DNA of 64,000 nt from an uncultured Bacteroidales bacterium (lineage in GTDB: Bacteria; Bacteroidota; Bacteroidia; Bacteroidales; UBA932): the NCBI GenBank assembly GCA_900318445.1, contig ONKO01000008.1, positions 1 through 64,000 of the forward strand, read 5' to 3'. Below the pieces are notes generated by a model that worked only from the letters and a program-made list of their open reading frames with translations, had not been told where the DNA came from and did no database searches. Below, piece after piece: positions 17,490-26,188 of the stretch; within the stretch, counting starts at the first letter, position 1, and each line of letters starts with the position of its first letter. The translations under genes were made by a program, and so were the position numbers.

Positions 17490-18005
17490 TTACTTTGACA
17501 CCTCTGCATCCGAAAGGTTTAATTTGATTTTTTCCTGGGCAATGTGGTAGGAAGCCTTGAGCGCTCCCACCGACGTTCCGGTGATGGCCGATATCTCCTC
17601 GTAGCTGAGCTCGTCCCACCAGCGCATGATGAAAACCTGCCGCTGCTTTTCCGGGAGCCGGGCTATGGCTTTGGCCATTTCGCGCTCGGCCTCTGTACCG
17701 TTGAAGTAAGGGTCGGCCGCTACCCGCTGCGCGGCCATTTCATCGGCCGATGAGAACCGCAGCAGCGCGCGCACCTTTTCCTTCCTAAGGAAGTTGAGGG
17801 TCTCGTTGGTAGCGATGCGCCACACCCAGGTATAGAGCTGCGCCTCCCCCCGGAAGGAGGGAAGCGCAGTCCAGATCTTGAGGAAGATTTCCTGGAGCAG
17901 GTCGTCGGCGTCCTCGTGGGAGCCCACCATGCGGCGTACGTGCCAGTACAACCTTTCGGAGTACTGCTTTACAATGCCATTGAAAACCTGCTCAAGTTCT
18001 TCCAT
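17490..18005 (-). CDS. ECF-type RNA polymerase sigma factor
   Basis: A 171-aa extracytoplasmic-function sigma factor. Region 2 runs about 10-85 with HEDADDLLQEIFLKIW (the core-binding 2.1-2.2 helix) and YTWVWRIATNETLNFLRKEK; region 4 covers about 115-165 with LPEKQRQVFIMRWWDELSYEEISAITGTSVGALKASYHIAQEKI, a complete helix-turn-helix. It directly follows the transketolase C-subunit gene (its ATG is the base after that stop codon) and precedes the small membrane protein. Target promoters cannot be read here. Confidence 0.93.
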   Translation of the reverse strand: MEELEQVFNGIVKQYSERLYWHVRRMVGSHEDADDLLQEIFLKIWTALPSFRGEAQLYTWVWRIATNETLNFLRKEKVRALLRFSSADEMAAQRVAADPYFNGTEAEREMAKAIARLPEKQRQVFIMRWWDELSYEEISAITGTSVGALKASYHIAQEKIKLNLSDAEVSK

Positions 18006-18959
18006 TTATTTGCGGGCGATGGCCTTCTTTGCGGCTTCCGCAATGTGCGGAGCGTCCAGGCCGTACGCCGCCATGAGTGCAGAAGGCGTGCCAGACTGTC
18101 CAAAGAGGTCTTGTCCGTTGACAAATTCTACGGGAGTGGGGCAGGCCTTGGCCAGGACGCCGGCGACGGCTTCTCCAAGACCGCCAGCCATGTTGTGTTC
18201 CTCGGCCACCACCACGGCGCCGGTCTTGCGGGCCGATGCCACGATGGCCTGCTCGTCCAGCGGCTTGATGCTGGCGATGTCGATGACCTCCGCGCTGATG
18301 CCATCGGCCTCCAGGGCCTCGGCGGCCTGAAGGGCCTCCCACACGGTGTGGCCGGTAGCGAAGAGGGTGACATCCTTGCCTTCATTCATGACGATGGCCT
18401 TGCCGATGACAAAGGGCTCGTCGGGATCCGTGAAGTTGGGAACGGACGGGCGGCCGAAGCGAAGGTACACGGGACCGTTGTACTCGGCGGCGGCGAGGGT
18501 TGCCTGCACCGTCTGGTTGAAGTCGCAGGGGTTGAGCACCACCATGCCGGGAAGGGCGCGCATGAGAGCGATGTCTTCCATGGTCTGGTGGGTGGCGCCG
18601 TCCTCACCCAGGGTGATGCCGGCGTGCGAGGAAGCAATCTTGACGTTGGTATTGCCGTAGGCTACCTCCTGGCGGATCTGGTCGTAGACGCGGCCGGTGA
18701 CAAACTCGGCGAACGAGCCGATGAAGGGAACTTTCCCGGTGATGGCCAGGCCGGCGGCGGCGCCTACCATGTTGGCCTCGGCAATGCCGCACTGGATGAA
18801 ACGCTCCGGGAACTGGGCCGCAAAGGCGTCCATCTTGAGGGAACCCTTGAGGTCTGCGGTGAGGGCTACTACGTTGGGGTTGGCCTCTCCGGCCTTCAGA
18901 AGACCTGCGCCAAAGCCGCTGCGGGTATCTTTCTTACCTGTATCTGTATACTTTTTCAT
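18006..18959 (-). CDS. Transketolase, C-terminal subunit
   Basis: A 317-aa protein matching the pyrimidine-binding and C-terminal domains of transketolase (the second half of a ~650-aa enzyme). Motifs: LKGSLKMDAFAAQFPERFIQCGIAEANMVGAAAGLA near 42 with the catalytic Glu in GIAEANM, EDGATHQTMEDIALMRALPGM near 120, and a C-terminal domain starting near 190 (VTLFATGHTVWEALQAAEAL). It pairs with the N-terminal subunit encoded immediately upstream. Split transketolases occur in archaea and various bacteria. Confidence 0.93.
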   Translation of the reverse strand: MKKYTDTGKKDTRSGFGAGLLKAGEANPNVVALTADLKGSLKMDAFAAQFPERFIQCGIAEANMVGAAAGLAITGKVPFIGSFAEFVTGRVYDQIRQEVAYGNTNVKIASSHAGITLGEDGATHQTMEDIALMRALPGMVVLNPCDFNQTVQATLAAAEYNGPVYLRFGRPSVPNFTDPDEPFVIGKAIVMNEGKDVTLFATGHTVWEALQAAEALEADGISAEVIDIASIKPLDEQAIVASARKTGAVVVAEEHNMAGGLGEAVAGVLAKACPTPVEFVNGQDLFGQSGTPSALMAAYGLDAPHIAEAAKKAIARK

Positions 18960-18960
18960 A

Positions 18961-19812
18961 CTAAAAATCTCCTAAAGGGGTTTCTCCTAACTGTTTGAGG
19001 GCGTCTTCCAGCTGCTCGGGCTTGGGAACGGAGCCGTGCCACTTGTGGGTGCCGGCCATAAAGTCTACGCCGTGACCCATTTCGCTCTTGAACAGGATCA
19101 TGACGGGCTTTCCGCTGCCCTTGCCGGCCTTGGCCAGCTCGAAGGCCTTCTGGATGGAGTCGAAGTCATGGGCATCGGCCACAATCACATTCCAGCCCCA
19201 GGCTTCCCATTTGGCGGCGAGGTCTCCGATGCCGGAGACTTCCTCCACGGGACCGTCAATCTGCTTGCCGTTCCAGTCGGTCATGGCAATGAGGTTGTCC
19301 AGCTTTTGGTGCACGGCGAACATGCCGGCTTCCCAGATCTGGCCTTCCTCGCTTTCACCGTCTCCGCACAGGCAGAAGACGAAGTTATTGTCCTTATCCA
19401 TTTTCTTGCCGATGGCAAGGCCGCAGGCGGCGCTCAGGCCCTGTCCCAGGGAACCGGATGCCTGGAAAATGCCGGGGAGGTTCTTCCGGACGGAGGGATG
19501 GCCCTGCAGGCGGGTGCCCATCTGGCGGAAGCTGGCGAGCTCGCTCACGGGGAAATAGCCGCAGCGGGCCAGCACGGAATAATAGACGGGGGTCATGTGG
19601 CCGGCCGACAGGATGAACATGTCCTGTCCCTTGCCGTCACGGGTCCACGTGGCAGGATCCTGCTTCATCTGGTTGAAGTAGAGGGTGGTGAGGACATCCG
19701 TAGACGACATGGAGCCGCCGGGATGGCCGGATTTTGCCAGGCACACCATGCGGAGGATGTCCCTCCGAACCTGAGTGGCGATGGTTTTCAGTTCTTCGTT
19801 TGTCTTAGCCAT
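18961..19812 (-). CDS. Transketolase, N-terminal subunit
   Basis: A 283-aa thiamine-diphosphate-binding half of transketolase. Signatures: CLAKSGHPGGSMSSTDVLTTLYF near 24 and the TPP/metal-binding GDGESEEGQIWEAGMFA near 150 (GDGX~N type), then NLIAMTDWNGKQIDG. It ends 1 nt before the C-terminal subunit start, so both halves are made in a fixed ratio. The pair converts xylulose 5-phosphate and ribose 5-phosphate, linking xylose use to glycolysis. It begins the five-gene minus-strand operon that continues into the ECF sigma factor. Confidence 0.93.
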   Translation of the reverse strand: MAKTNEELKTIATQVRRDILRMVCLAKSGHPGGSMSSTDVLTTLYFNQMKQDPATWTRDGKGQDMFILSAGHMTPVYYSVLARCGYFPVSELASFRQMGTRLQGHPSVRKNLPGIFQASGSLGQGLSAACGLAIGKKMDKDNNFVFCLCGDGESEEGQIWEAGMFAVHQKLDNLIAMTDWNGKQIDGPVEEVSGIGDLAAKWEAWGWNVIVADAHDFDSIQKAFELAKAGKGSGKPVMILFKSEMGHGVDFMAGTHKWHGSVPKPEQLEDALKQLGETPLGDF

Positions 19813-19831
19813 AGTTTTTAAGTATGATTCA

Positions 19832-19839
19832 CAAAGATA
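19832..19839 (-). promoter_or_regulatory. -7 promoter box for the transketolase/sigma operon
   Basis: On the minus strand TATCTTTG is a perfect match to TAnnTTTG, 19 nt before the transketolase N-subunit ATG. It lies just inside the gap after the stop of the GH51/epimerase gene. No -33 match at the usual distance. Confidence 0.5.
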
Positions 19840-19840
19840 G

Positions 19841-22840
19841 TCATTTTACGCCAAAGACGAAAATGCAATGGCTGTGATAAACCTCGCCGGGACGCAGTTC
19901 CACGGAGGGCCAGTGCGCCTTGTTGGGAGAATCCGGATAGTGCTGGGTTTCCAGGCAGATGGCACTGCGTTTTTCATATACGATGCCCTTCTTGCCGGTG
20001 ACGGTTCCGTCCAGGAAATTTCCGCTGTAAACCTGGATGCCGGGCTCGTCCGTATACACTTTAAGGTCTATTCCGCTCTCAGGGCAGTACAGCTCGCAGG
20101 CTACCTTGGAAATGTCTCCGGCGGTGTCCAGACACCAGTTGTGGTCATAGCCGTTGCCGTTTCGAAGCTGCTCGCAGCCGGCCCCGATATCCTTTCCGAT
20201 GGCCTTGGGAGAAGTGAAATCGAAAGGCGTTCCGGCCACGGGCACAATCTCGCCGCTGGTCATGAACGTGCTGTCCACCGGGGTAAAGCGGGTGGCGTTG
20301 ATCCACAGGATGTCGCCCTCGATACTCCGGGCGGGGTTCCCGGACAGGTTGAAGTAGGAGTGGTTGGTCATGTTGATGACCGTGGTGGCATCGGTGGCAG
20401 CCTCGTAGGCAATGTCAATGGCATTGTCCTCCGTGAGGGTGTAGGTGACATAAGCTTTCACGTTGCCGGGAAAGCCGTTGTCTCCGTCCGGGGATTCCAT
20501 CAGAAGCTTCAGATGGGCGGCATCGGCCTCCACTACCTTGTAGCTCTGGTACTGCCAGCCGGAGGGACCTCCGTGCAGGCAGTGGCCAAAGTTGTTCTGG
20601 GGCAGCTGGTACTGCACACCGTCCAGCGAGATGCGGCCCTTCTGGATGCGGTTGGCATACCGGCCGATGGCGGCGCCAAAGTCGGTCTGGTTGTTCTCCG
20701 GGAAGTAGTCTTCCACCCCGTCAAATCCCAGTACTACGTCTTTCATGTTGCCGTCACGGTCCGGAACCAGGACGGACATGATGCGGCCGCCGTAGTTAGT
20801 AATCTTCACCTGCATGCCGCTTTTGTTGGTTAGCGTGTAAATCCCGTTCTGGATTTTCTTGGAAGGGGCGGCTTTCTCCAGAATGTAAATGGTGAAGGAG
20901 TAAGCGGGGGCCTCGGCGGCAATGCAGCTGCCTTCTCCCTCGAAGGGAACCGTGACCGGTGTAAAGAGAGCCGGGTTCTCCAGCGAGTTCTCCAGGTCCA
21001 GCTGCTCCTCGGTGGCGCTCAGGCGAACGGCCTTCACGGCCTTCACCGTGGTCTTTTTCTTAAGGCCGGTAAAGTTGAAGGAGATATCCCGGGCCTCCCC
21101 GGTCGTGTTCACTACCTTAATATAAATCTTGTCCCCATCCAGCACGGCACTGGAATAGAGACCGTCCTGGCCCGTTACGTTGGCTCCGCCCAGCTTGAGG
21201 GAAAGGCAGTTGCTTCCCCGGTACTGGCCATAGAGGTGCTGCACCTGCCAGCTCACGGTGCGGAAGGAACGCAGGTTGTCATACCAGATAAGGTCCGGTC
21301 TCCACTGCCAGCCTTCCACGTGGGCGAACAGGGGCGCATAGGTGGCCATGTGTACGATGTCGGCGTTTCTCTCCAGGCCGGTCATGAGGGCGGCTTCCAT
21401 CAGGGAAGTATAGAAGTGGTTCCACTTTTTGCCCTTGCCGTGGCAGGCATACTCGCCGGCAAACACCCTGGGGCCCTTGCGGCTGTAGTTGTCGTAGCGG
21501 CCGGCGTTGGCGCGGAACCAGTCCTCGGACTGGTAGTAGTGCTCGTCTACAAGGTCTGCTCCCAGGCGCTTCATCTCGCTCCAGAGGTAGTCAAAGTCCT
21601 TTCCGTCCGAGTACGGGCCGCTGGAACCCACCAGCTTGATCTCCGGATGGGCGGCGCGGAGGGCCTTCACGAAGGGCTCCAGGTGGGCGGGGAAGGTTTC
21701 TCCCCACTGTTCGTTGCCAATGCCCAGGAACTTGAGGTTGAAGGGGGCGGGATGGCCCATCTCTGCGCGTACTTTGCCCCAGCGGCTGTCCACGGAACCG
21801 TTGGCAAATTCAATGAGGTCCAGGGCATCCTGGATGAAAGTCTCCAGCTCGTCTACCGGGCAGTGTGCGCTCTCGTCGGAGTTCTGGAACTGGCAGGCCA
21901 GGCCGCAGCTGAGGATGGGAAGGGGTTCGGCACCAATTTCCTCACTGAGCTGGAAGAACTCGTAAAAGCCCAGGCCATAGCTCTGGTGATAGTCCGGGTA
22001 ATAGCGCTGGAAGAAGCTGTATTCCCATCGGTTCTCGTTGAGGGGCCGGTTTTCTACCGGTCCCACCGTGTTCTTCCACTGATAGCGTGTGTCCAGCGTG
22101 GCGCCTTCCACAATGCAGCCGCCGGGAAAGCGGAAAATGCCGGGCTTGAGGTCTGCCAGGGCCTGCGCCAGGTCTTTCCGGAGGCCGTTCTCATGGCCCA
22201 TCCAGGTGTCTACGGGGAAGAGGGAAACGTGCTCCAGGTCTACGGTATTGCGTTTTCCGGAAAGGAAGATGCGGAGGGCGGCCTTGTCAAGGGTGGCGTC
22301 GGGGGTGAGGAAGACCTGATACTTCTTCCAGTCCTTCCCGTCAATTTCCATATACTTTTCGCAGAGGACGTGGGTTTCTCCCATGGAAGCGGTGTTTACC
22401 AGCTCAACTTGGATGTGGGCCTTGCCACCGTCCGGCACGCGGGCCCACACGGAGAAGCGGTAATCCTTTCCTTTCTCCACGCCAATGCCAAAGAAGCCTT
22501 CGTTGTCAAGGCCGGTTCCCCGGGCCGGATGGCCGGGGTCGGAGAGCCTTACGTAGTGCGGGTTGCGCCCGAAGGGACCATCGGCCCGTACCTCTACCTT
22601 TCCGAAGGGCTTCCAGCCCTGAAGGGCATCTGCCGGGAACTCGAAGGAGCGGTTCTTGACGAGCTCGGCATAGAGGCCACCGTCGGCGGCAAAGTTGATG
22701 TCTTCGAAGAAGATGCCGTACATGGTGCTCTGGATGGGAGCGCCGGGCTTTTTGAGGTCGATGTCAAAGGTGTGGGAAACCTGCGCCTCAGAGGCAAGGG
22801 TGAGGAGCGCGGCAGTCAAGGTTAGTGCAATCTTTCTCAT
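19841..22840 (-). CDS. Fused GH51 alpha-L-arabinofuranosidase and aldose 1-epimerase
   Basis: A 999-aa two-domain enzyme. The start at 22840 begins with a signal peptide (MRKIALTLTAALLTLASEAQ); upstream in-frame sequence is out of character. Residues ~25-650 are a GH51 arabinofuranosidase: GIFFEDINFAADGGLYAELVKNRSFEF at the N-terminus, RFPGGCIVEG, GIGNEQWGE with the acid/base Glu, and DLVDEHYYQS with the nucleophile Glu. Residues ~662-999 are a GalM-type mutarotase: FGAAIGRYANRI, HCLHGGPSGWQ, NMTNHSYFNL with the catalytic His, GYDHNWCLD and ICLETQHYPDSPN. Such genes are usually separate neighbours. The fusion would release arabinose and speed its anomeric equilibration in the periplasm. Confidence 0.9.
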   Translation of the reverse strand: MRKIALTLTAALLTLASEAQVSHTFDIDLKKPGAPIQSTMYGIFFEDINFAADGGLYAELVKNRSFEFPADALQGWKPFGKVEVRADGPFGRNPHYVRLSDPGHPARGTGLDNEGFFGIGVEKGKDYRFSVWARVPDGGKAHIQVELVNTASMGETHVLCEKYMEIDGKDWKKYQVFLTPDATLDKAALRIFLSGKRNTVDLEHVSLFPVDTWMGHENGLRKDLAQALADLKPGIFRFPGGCIVEGATLDTRYQWKNTVGPVENRPLNENRWEYSFFQRYYPDYHQSYGLGFYEFFQLSEEIGAEPLPILSCGLACQFQNSDESAHCPVDELETFIQDALDLIEFANGSVDSRWGKVRAEMGHPAPFNLKFLGIGNEQWGETFPAHLEPFVKALRAAHPEIKLVGSSGPYSDGKDFDYLWSEMKRLGADLVDEHYYQSEDWFRANAGRYDNYSRKGPRVFAGEYACHGKGKKWNHFYTSLMEAALMTGLERNADIVHMATYAPLFAHVEGWQWRPDLIWYDNLRSFRTVSWQVQHLYGQYRGSNCLSLKLGGANVTGQDGLYSSAVLDGDKIYIKVVNTTGEARDISFNFTGLKKKTTVKAVKAVRLSATEEQLDLENSLENPALFTPVTVPFEGEGSCIAAEAPAYSFTIYILEKAAPSKKIQNGIYTLTNKSGMQVKITNYGGRIMSVLVPDRDGNMKDVVLGFDGVEDYFPENNQTDFGAAIGRYANRIQKGRISLDGVQYQLPQNNFGHCLHGGPSGWQYQSYKVVEADAAHLKLLMESPDGDNGFPGNVKAYVTYTLTEDNAIDIAYEAATDATTVINMTNHSYFNLSGNPARSIEGDILWINATRFTPVDSTFMTSGEIVPVAGTPFDFTSPKAIGKDIGAGCEQLRNGNGYDHNWCLDTAGDISKVACELYCPESGIDLKVYTDEPGIQVYSGNFLDGTVTGKKGIVYEKRSAICLETQHYPDSPNKAHWPSVELRPGEVYHSHCIFVFGVK

Positions 22841-22851
22841 GGGTGTGGTTG

Positions 22852-22983
22852 TTAAGCCTTGTTGAGCACGGCGGCCTGTTCTACCGGCATGCAGGCGATG
22901 TAGTTTTCCAGGAAGCGGGCAAAGCCCTCCCGGTCGGCCACCGTGGCTGCAATTTCCGTGCCCTCTACATTTGTGAATAGCAT
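22852..22983 (-). CDS. Small 43-aa protein upstream of GH51, unknown function
   Basis: A 43-codon ORF (ATG at 22983, TAA at 22852) in the gap before the arabinofuranosidase gene. The product begins MLFTNVEGTEIAATVADRE, continues GFARFLENYIACMPVEQ and ends AVLNKA: soluble, mildly acidic, no membrane segment. Codon use (GCC, CTG, GGC) is like that of neighbouring genes, and it ends 11 nt before the enzyme start, as expected for a co-transcribed gene. I do not recognise a family. It could be a real small protein or a translated leader. Confidence 0.5.
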   Translation of the reverse strand: MLFTNVEGTEIAATVADREGFARFLENYIACMPVEQAAVLNKA

Positions 22984-23093
22984 GATGGGTTATTGTTATT
23001 AAGTGTACGGCAAACATAGTGATTATAGCTACTGGGCATGATTAAAATTGTCGGGAATAAGGTTGAAAATCGTCCATTTTGAACTTTTTTCCG

Positions 23094-23101
23094 TATCTTT
23101 G
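23094..23101 (+). promoter_or_regulatory. -7 promoter box for lepA
   Basis: TATCTTTG ends only 6 nt before the lepA ATG at 23108. A transcript started from it would carry almost no leader. The box also rules out the longer reading of the frame from 23048. Confidence 0.55.
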
Positions 23102-23107
23102 CGCCCT

Positions 23108-24895
23108 ATGAAGAATATCCGCAACTTCTGCATCATCGCACATATAGACCATGGTAAGAGCACCCTGGCCGACCGCCTCCTGGAACTCACCCAGACCCTG
23201 AGTGCCCGTGAGATGGAAAACCAGGTGCTGGACGATATGGACCTGGAAAGGGAAAAAGGTATCACCATCAAGAGCCACGCTATCCAGATGGATTACGTGC
23301 GGGATGGGGAAACCTATCGGCTCAACCTGATTGATACGCCCGGTCACGTGGATTTCTCCTACGAGGTGTCCCGCTCCATCGCGTCCTGCGAGGGGGCTCT
23401 CCTCGTGGTGGATGCATCGCAGGGTATCCAGGCCCAGACCATCTCCAACCTGTATCAGGCCATCGACCACAACCTGGAGATTATTCCGGTGCTCAACAAG
23501 ATTGACATGGACAGCGCCCAGCCGGACGTTGTGCAGGACCAGGTTTGCGACCTTCTGGGCTGTGAGCCCGAGGACGTGCTGCGGGTATCGGCCCGTACGG
23601 GCATGGGCGTGCAGGCGGTGCTGGATGCCATCGTGGACAAAGTGCCGGCCCCGAAGGGAGACCCGTCGGCCCCTCTCCAGGCCCTTATCTTTGACTCTGT
23701 GTTCAATCCGTTCCGCGGTATCATCGCGTACTTCAAGGTGGTGAACGGCTGCCTCAAGGCCGGGGAGAAAGTTAAGTTTTTCTCTACAGGCAACGAGTAC
23801 GAGGCCGAGGAAGTGGGCAATCTCAAACTGAAACTGAACCCCACCGGAGAGGTACGTGCCGGAGATGTGGGTTATATCATTACCGGTATCAAGGCGGCCG
23901 TGGAGGTGAAGGTGGGAGATACCATCACCCACGTGGAGGAACCTTGCCGGGAAGCTATTGCCGGTTTCGAGGAAGTGAAGCCCATGGTGTTCGCCGGCCT
24001 GTATCCGGTAGACGCTTCCAAGTTCGAGGAACTGAGGGCCACGCTGGAGAAGTTCCAGCTCAACGACGCTTCGTTCACCTACGAGCCGGAGAGTTCCCTG
24101 GCCCTGGGCTTCGGCTTCCGCTGCGGCTTCCTGGGCCTGCTGCACCTGGAGATCGTGCAGGAGCGCCTGTTCCGCGAGTTCAACATGGACGTGATTACCA
24201 CCGTCCCCAACGTATCCTATAAGGTATATACCACCAAGGGGGAGGTGATTGACGTGCACAACCCGTCCGGGCTGCCGGCTCCTTCCGTGGTAGACCACAT
24301 CGAGGAACCTTATATCCGCGCCCAGATCATTACCAAGAGTGACTTCTACGGTCCCATCATGAAACTGTGCATGGACAAGCGGGGAACGCTCATCGGCCAG
24401 CATTATATTACCACCGACCGCGTGGAGCTCAACTATGACCTTCCGCTCTCGGAGGTGGTGTTCGACTTCTACGACAAGCTCAAGTCCATCTCCAAGGGCT
24501 ATGCCTCCTTCGACTACCATGTGACGGACTTCCGCCCGGCGCGGCTGGTGAAGCTGGACATCCTCCTCAACGGAGACCCGGCCGATGCTTTGAGCACCCT
24601 CATCCACGAGGACCACGCCTATGACTTCGGCCGCAAGATCTGCCTCAAGCTCAAGGACCTCATCCCCCGCCAGCAGTTCGACATTGCCGTGCAGGCAGCC
24701 ATCGGCGCCAAGATCATTGCCCGTGAAACCGTGCGCCAGGTACGTAAGGACGTGACGGCCAAGTGCTACGGCGGTGACGTCACCCGTAAGCGCAAGCTGC
24801 TCGAAAAGCAGAAGGAAGGCAAGAAGCGCATGCGTCAGATTGGTACCGTCCAGGTCCCCCAGAGCGCCTTCATGGCCGTCCTGAAGCTGGATTAG
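23108..24895 (+). CDS. lepA: Elongation factor 4 (LepA)
   Basis: A 595-aa translational GTPase, EF4, which back-translocates or helps stalled ribosomes and assists 30S biogenesis. G-domain motifs: [16 protein letters not shown] near 9, [15 protein letters not shown] near 77, and NKIDMDSA near 131. The LepA-specific C-terminal domain is present, ending [23 protein letters not shown]. The N-terminus [16 protein letters not shown] is standard, so the start is 23108. Flanked downstream by the TGGACC/GTAACGC repeat array. Confidence 0.97.
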   Translation: MKNIRNFCIIAHIDHGKSTLADRLLELTQTLSAREMENQVLDDMDLEREKGITIKSHAIQMDYVRDGETYRLNLIDTPGHVDFSYEVSRSIASCEGALLVVDASQGIQAQTISNLYQAIDHNLEIIPVLNKIDMDSAQPDVVQDQVCDLLGCEPEDVLRVSARTGMGVQAVLDAIVDKVPAPKGDPSAPLQALIFDSVFNPFRGIIAYFKVVNGCLKAGEKVKFFSTGNEYEAEEVGNLKLKLNPTGEVRAGDVGYIITGIKAAVEVKVGDTITHVEEPCREAIAGFEEVKPMVFAGLYPVDASKFEELRATLEKFQLNDASFTYEPESSLALGFGFRCGFLGLLHLEIVQERLFREFNMDVITTVPNVSYKVYTTKGEVIDVHNPSGLPAPSVVDHIEEPYIRAQIITKSDFYGPIMKLCMDKRGTLIGQHYITTDRVELNYDLPLSEVVFDFYDKLKSISKGYASFDYHVTDFRPARLVKLDILLNGDPADALSTLIHEDHAYDFGRKICLKLKDLIPRQQFDIAVQAAIGAKIIARETVRQVRKDVTAKCYGGDVTRKRKLLEKQKEGKKRMRQIGTVQVPQSAFMAVLKLD

Positions 24896-24905
24896 CTCCC
24901 CTCCT

Positions 24906-25072
24906 TGGACCTGGTCCACCTCATTCTTGGACCTGGTCCAGCCCATTCTTGGACCTGGTCCACCTCCATCGGCCCACCTGTAACGCACTTTTGGCCCTTT
25001 TTCGCGTTATACGTCCCACTCAGGGGTACCCTGTAACGCACAAAACGGCCTTTTTCGCGTTACTCGTCCCGG
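24906..25072. repeat. Left repeat array: 22-bp palindrome repeats plus GTAACGC hairpins
   Basis: Three copies of TGGACCTGGTCCA (24906, 24928, 24950) recur at exactly 22-bp steps, followed by two hairpin units of the form GTAACGCAC...TTTTTCGCGTTA. The segment from about 24928 to 25072 is an imperfect inverted copy of 26035-26179 on the other side of menA. It fills the lepA-menA gap up to the menA promoter. No ORF lies in it. Confidence 0.9.
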
Positions 25073-25088
25073 TCATGAGCGGCGTGCC

Positions 25089-25120
25089 CTTGTTTAGCGG
25101 CGGGGAAAACACTACCTTTG
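25089..25120 (+). promoter_or_regulatory. Promoter of menA
   Basis: CTTG (25089-25092), 20-nt spacer, TACCTTTG (25113-25120) fit the Bacteroidota -33/-7 consensus. Only 4 nt separate the -7 box from the ATG, so the mRNA should be leaderless. Confidence 0.7.
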
Positions 25121-25124
25121 CGGC

Positions 25125-26033
25125 ATGAAACTCAAAGCATCCCTTGAATCCATGCGCCTGCGCACGCTGCCGCTTTCCATGGCGGGCGTGCTGCTGGGCA
25201 TTCTTCTGGCCGTAGCCGACTGGAAGGTAGACCTCTGGACGGCCGTCCTCATTGTCATCACCACCGTGTGCCTGCAAATCCTGTCCAACCTGTCCAATGA
25301 ACTGGGAGATGTCCTGCGCGGCACCGACACCGCCGAGCGGCAGGGTCCGCAGTATGGCCTGAACAGCGGAGAAATGACTGTCCGGGATATGAAGGTGCTC
25401 ATTGGCATCTTCGTGGGGCTCTGCATCGTGTTTGGAACGGCCATGACATGGCGCGCCTTCGGGACCCTGTGGGGCATAACCCCCATCCTGGTGCTCATGC
25501 TGGGTGCCGCCGCCATCATGGGTGCCATGAAGTACACCCTGGGGCATAATCCCTATGGCTACCGGGCCAAGGGAGACATCTATGTGTTCCTGTTCTTCGG
25601 GCTTGTGGCCGTGATGGGTGCCTATTTCGTGTGTACGAAAGGCGTGGGACTCCACTGGAAGCTGCTTCTTCCCGCCGCCGGCGTGGGCTGCTTCAGCGTG
25701 GGCGTGCTCAACGTGAACAACATCCGTGACATGAAGACGGATGCAGTCAACCGCGTTACGGTGGCCATCAAGCTGGGTGCACACCGTGCCCGCATCTATC
25801 AAACGGTACTTATTTGCCTGGGCTGGGTGTGCATGGCTGCCTACTGCCTGCTGTGCTGGCCGTCCTGGTGGCACTGGTTATGGGTGCTTACCCTGCCCCT
25901 CTATGTGTTGCATCTCCATGGCGTCTGGACGCGGGAAGACCGTGCCCTGGACCCCATGCTTCCCCTCCTGGTTCTTTCCACCTTCGCCCTTTGCCTTCTG
26001 ATGGGCATCGGGTTCAGTGCATTCCTGTTCTAA
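25125..26033 (+). CDS. menA: 1,4-dihydroxy-2-naphthoate polyprenyltransferase (MenA)
   Basis: A 302-aa UbiA-superfamily membrane enzyme that prenylates DHNA to demethylmenaquinone. MenA features: SMRLRTLPLSMAGVLLG at the N-terminus, the prenyl-diphosphate-binding NLSNELGDVLRGTD near 60 (NxxxD-type), and the second Asp-rich region VLNVNNIRDMKTDAVNRVTVAIKLG near 190. About eight or nine hydrophobic helices. No other men genes are nearby. Flanked on both sides by inverted repeat arrays, the right one starting one base after the stop codon. Confidence 0.92.
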   Translation: MKLKASLESMRLRTLPLSMAGVLLGILLAVADWKVDLWTAVLIVITTVCLQILSNLSNELGDVLRGTDTAERQGPQYGLNSGEMTVRDMKVLIGIFVGLCIVFGTAMTWRAFGTLWGITPILVLMLGAAAIMGAMKYTLGHNPYGYRAKGDIYVFLFFGLVAVMGAYFVCTKGVGLHWKLLLPAAGVGCFSVGVLNVNNIRDMKTDAVNRVTVAIKLGAHRARIYQTVLICLGWVCMAAYCLLCWPSWWHWLWVLTLPLYVLHLHGVWTREDRALDPMLPLLVLSTFALCLLMGIGFSAFLF

Positions 26034-26034
26034 A

Positions 26035-26179
26035 CCGGGACGTGTAACGCGAAAAAGGGCCCAAAGTGCGTTACAGGGTACCCTTGAGTGGGACGAGTAA
26101 CGCGAAAAAGGGCCAAAAGTGCGTTACAGGTGGGCCGATGAGGCTGGACCAGGTCCAAGAATGCCCTGGACCAGGTCCA
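26035..26179. repeat. Right repeat array, inverted relative to the lepA-menA gap
   Basis: Reverse complement of the left array with several mismatches: two GTAACGC/GCGTTA hairpin units, the block CACCTGTAACGCACTTTTGG shared exactly with the left arm, and two TGGACCAGGTCCA palindromes (26145, 26167) again 22 bp apart. It occupies the whole gap between convergent menA and the LytTR regulator and may terminate both. Confidence 0.9.
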
Positions 26180-26188
26180 ACTCCGAAG

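Noticed and set aside
22841..23017. N-terminal extension of the GH51/epimerase to 23017
   Set aside because: The extra 59 residues lack a signal peptide and conflict with the MRKIALTLTAALLTLA signal that starts at 22840; a separate 43-codon ORF occupies the region in another frame.
23048..23107. Upstream start for lepA at 23048
   Set aside because: LepA conservation begins at MKNIRNF (23108), and a -7 promoter box lies between the two starts.
24906..24962. Possible CRISPR array in the lepA-menA gap
   Set aside because: Three 13-bp palindromes at 22-bp steps with near-identical short spacers; units are too short, spacers are not unique and no cas genes are present.
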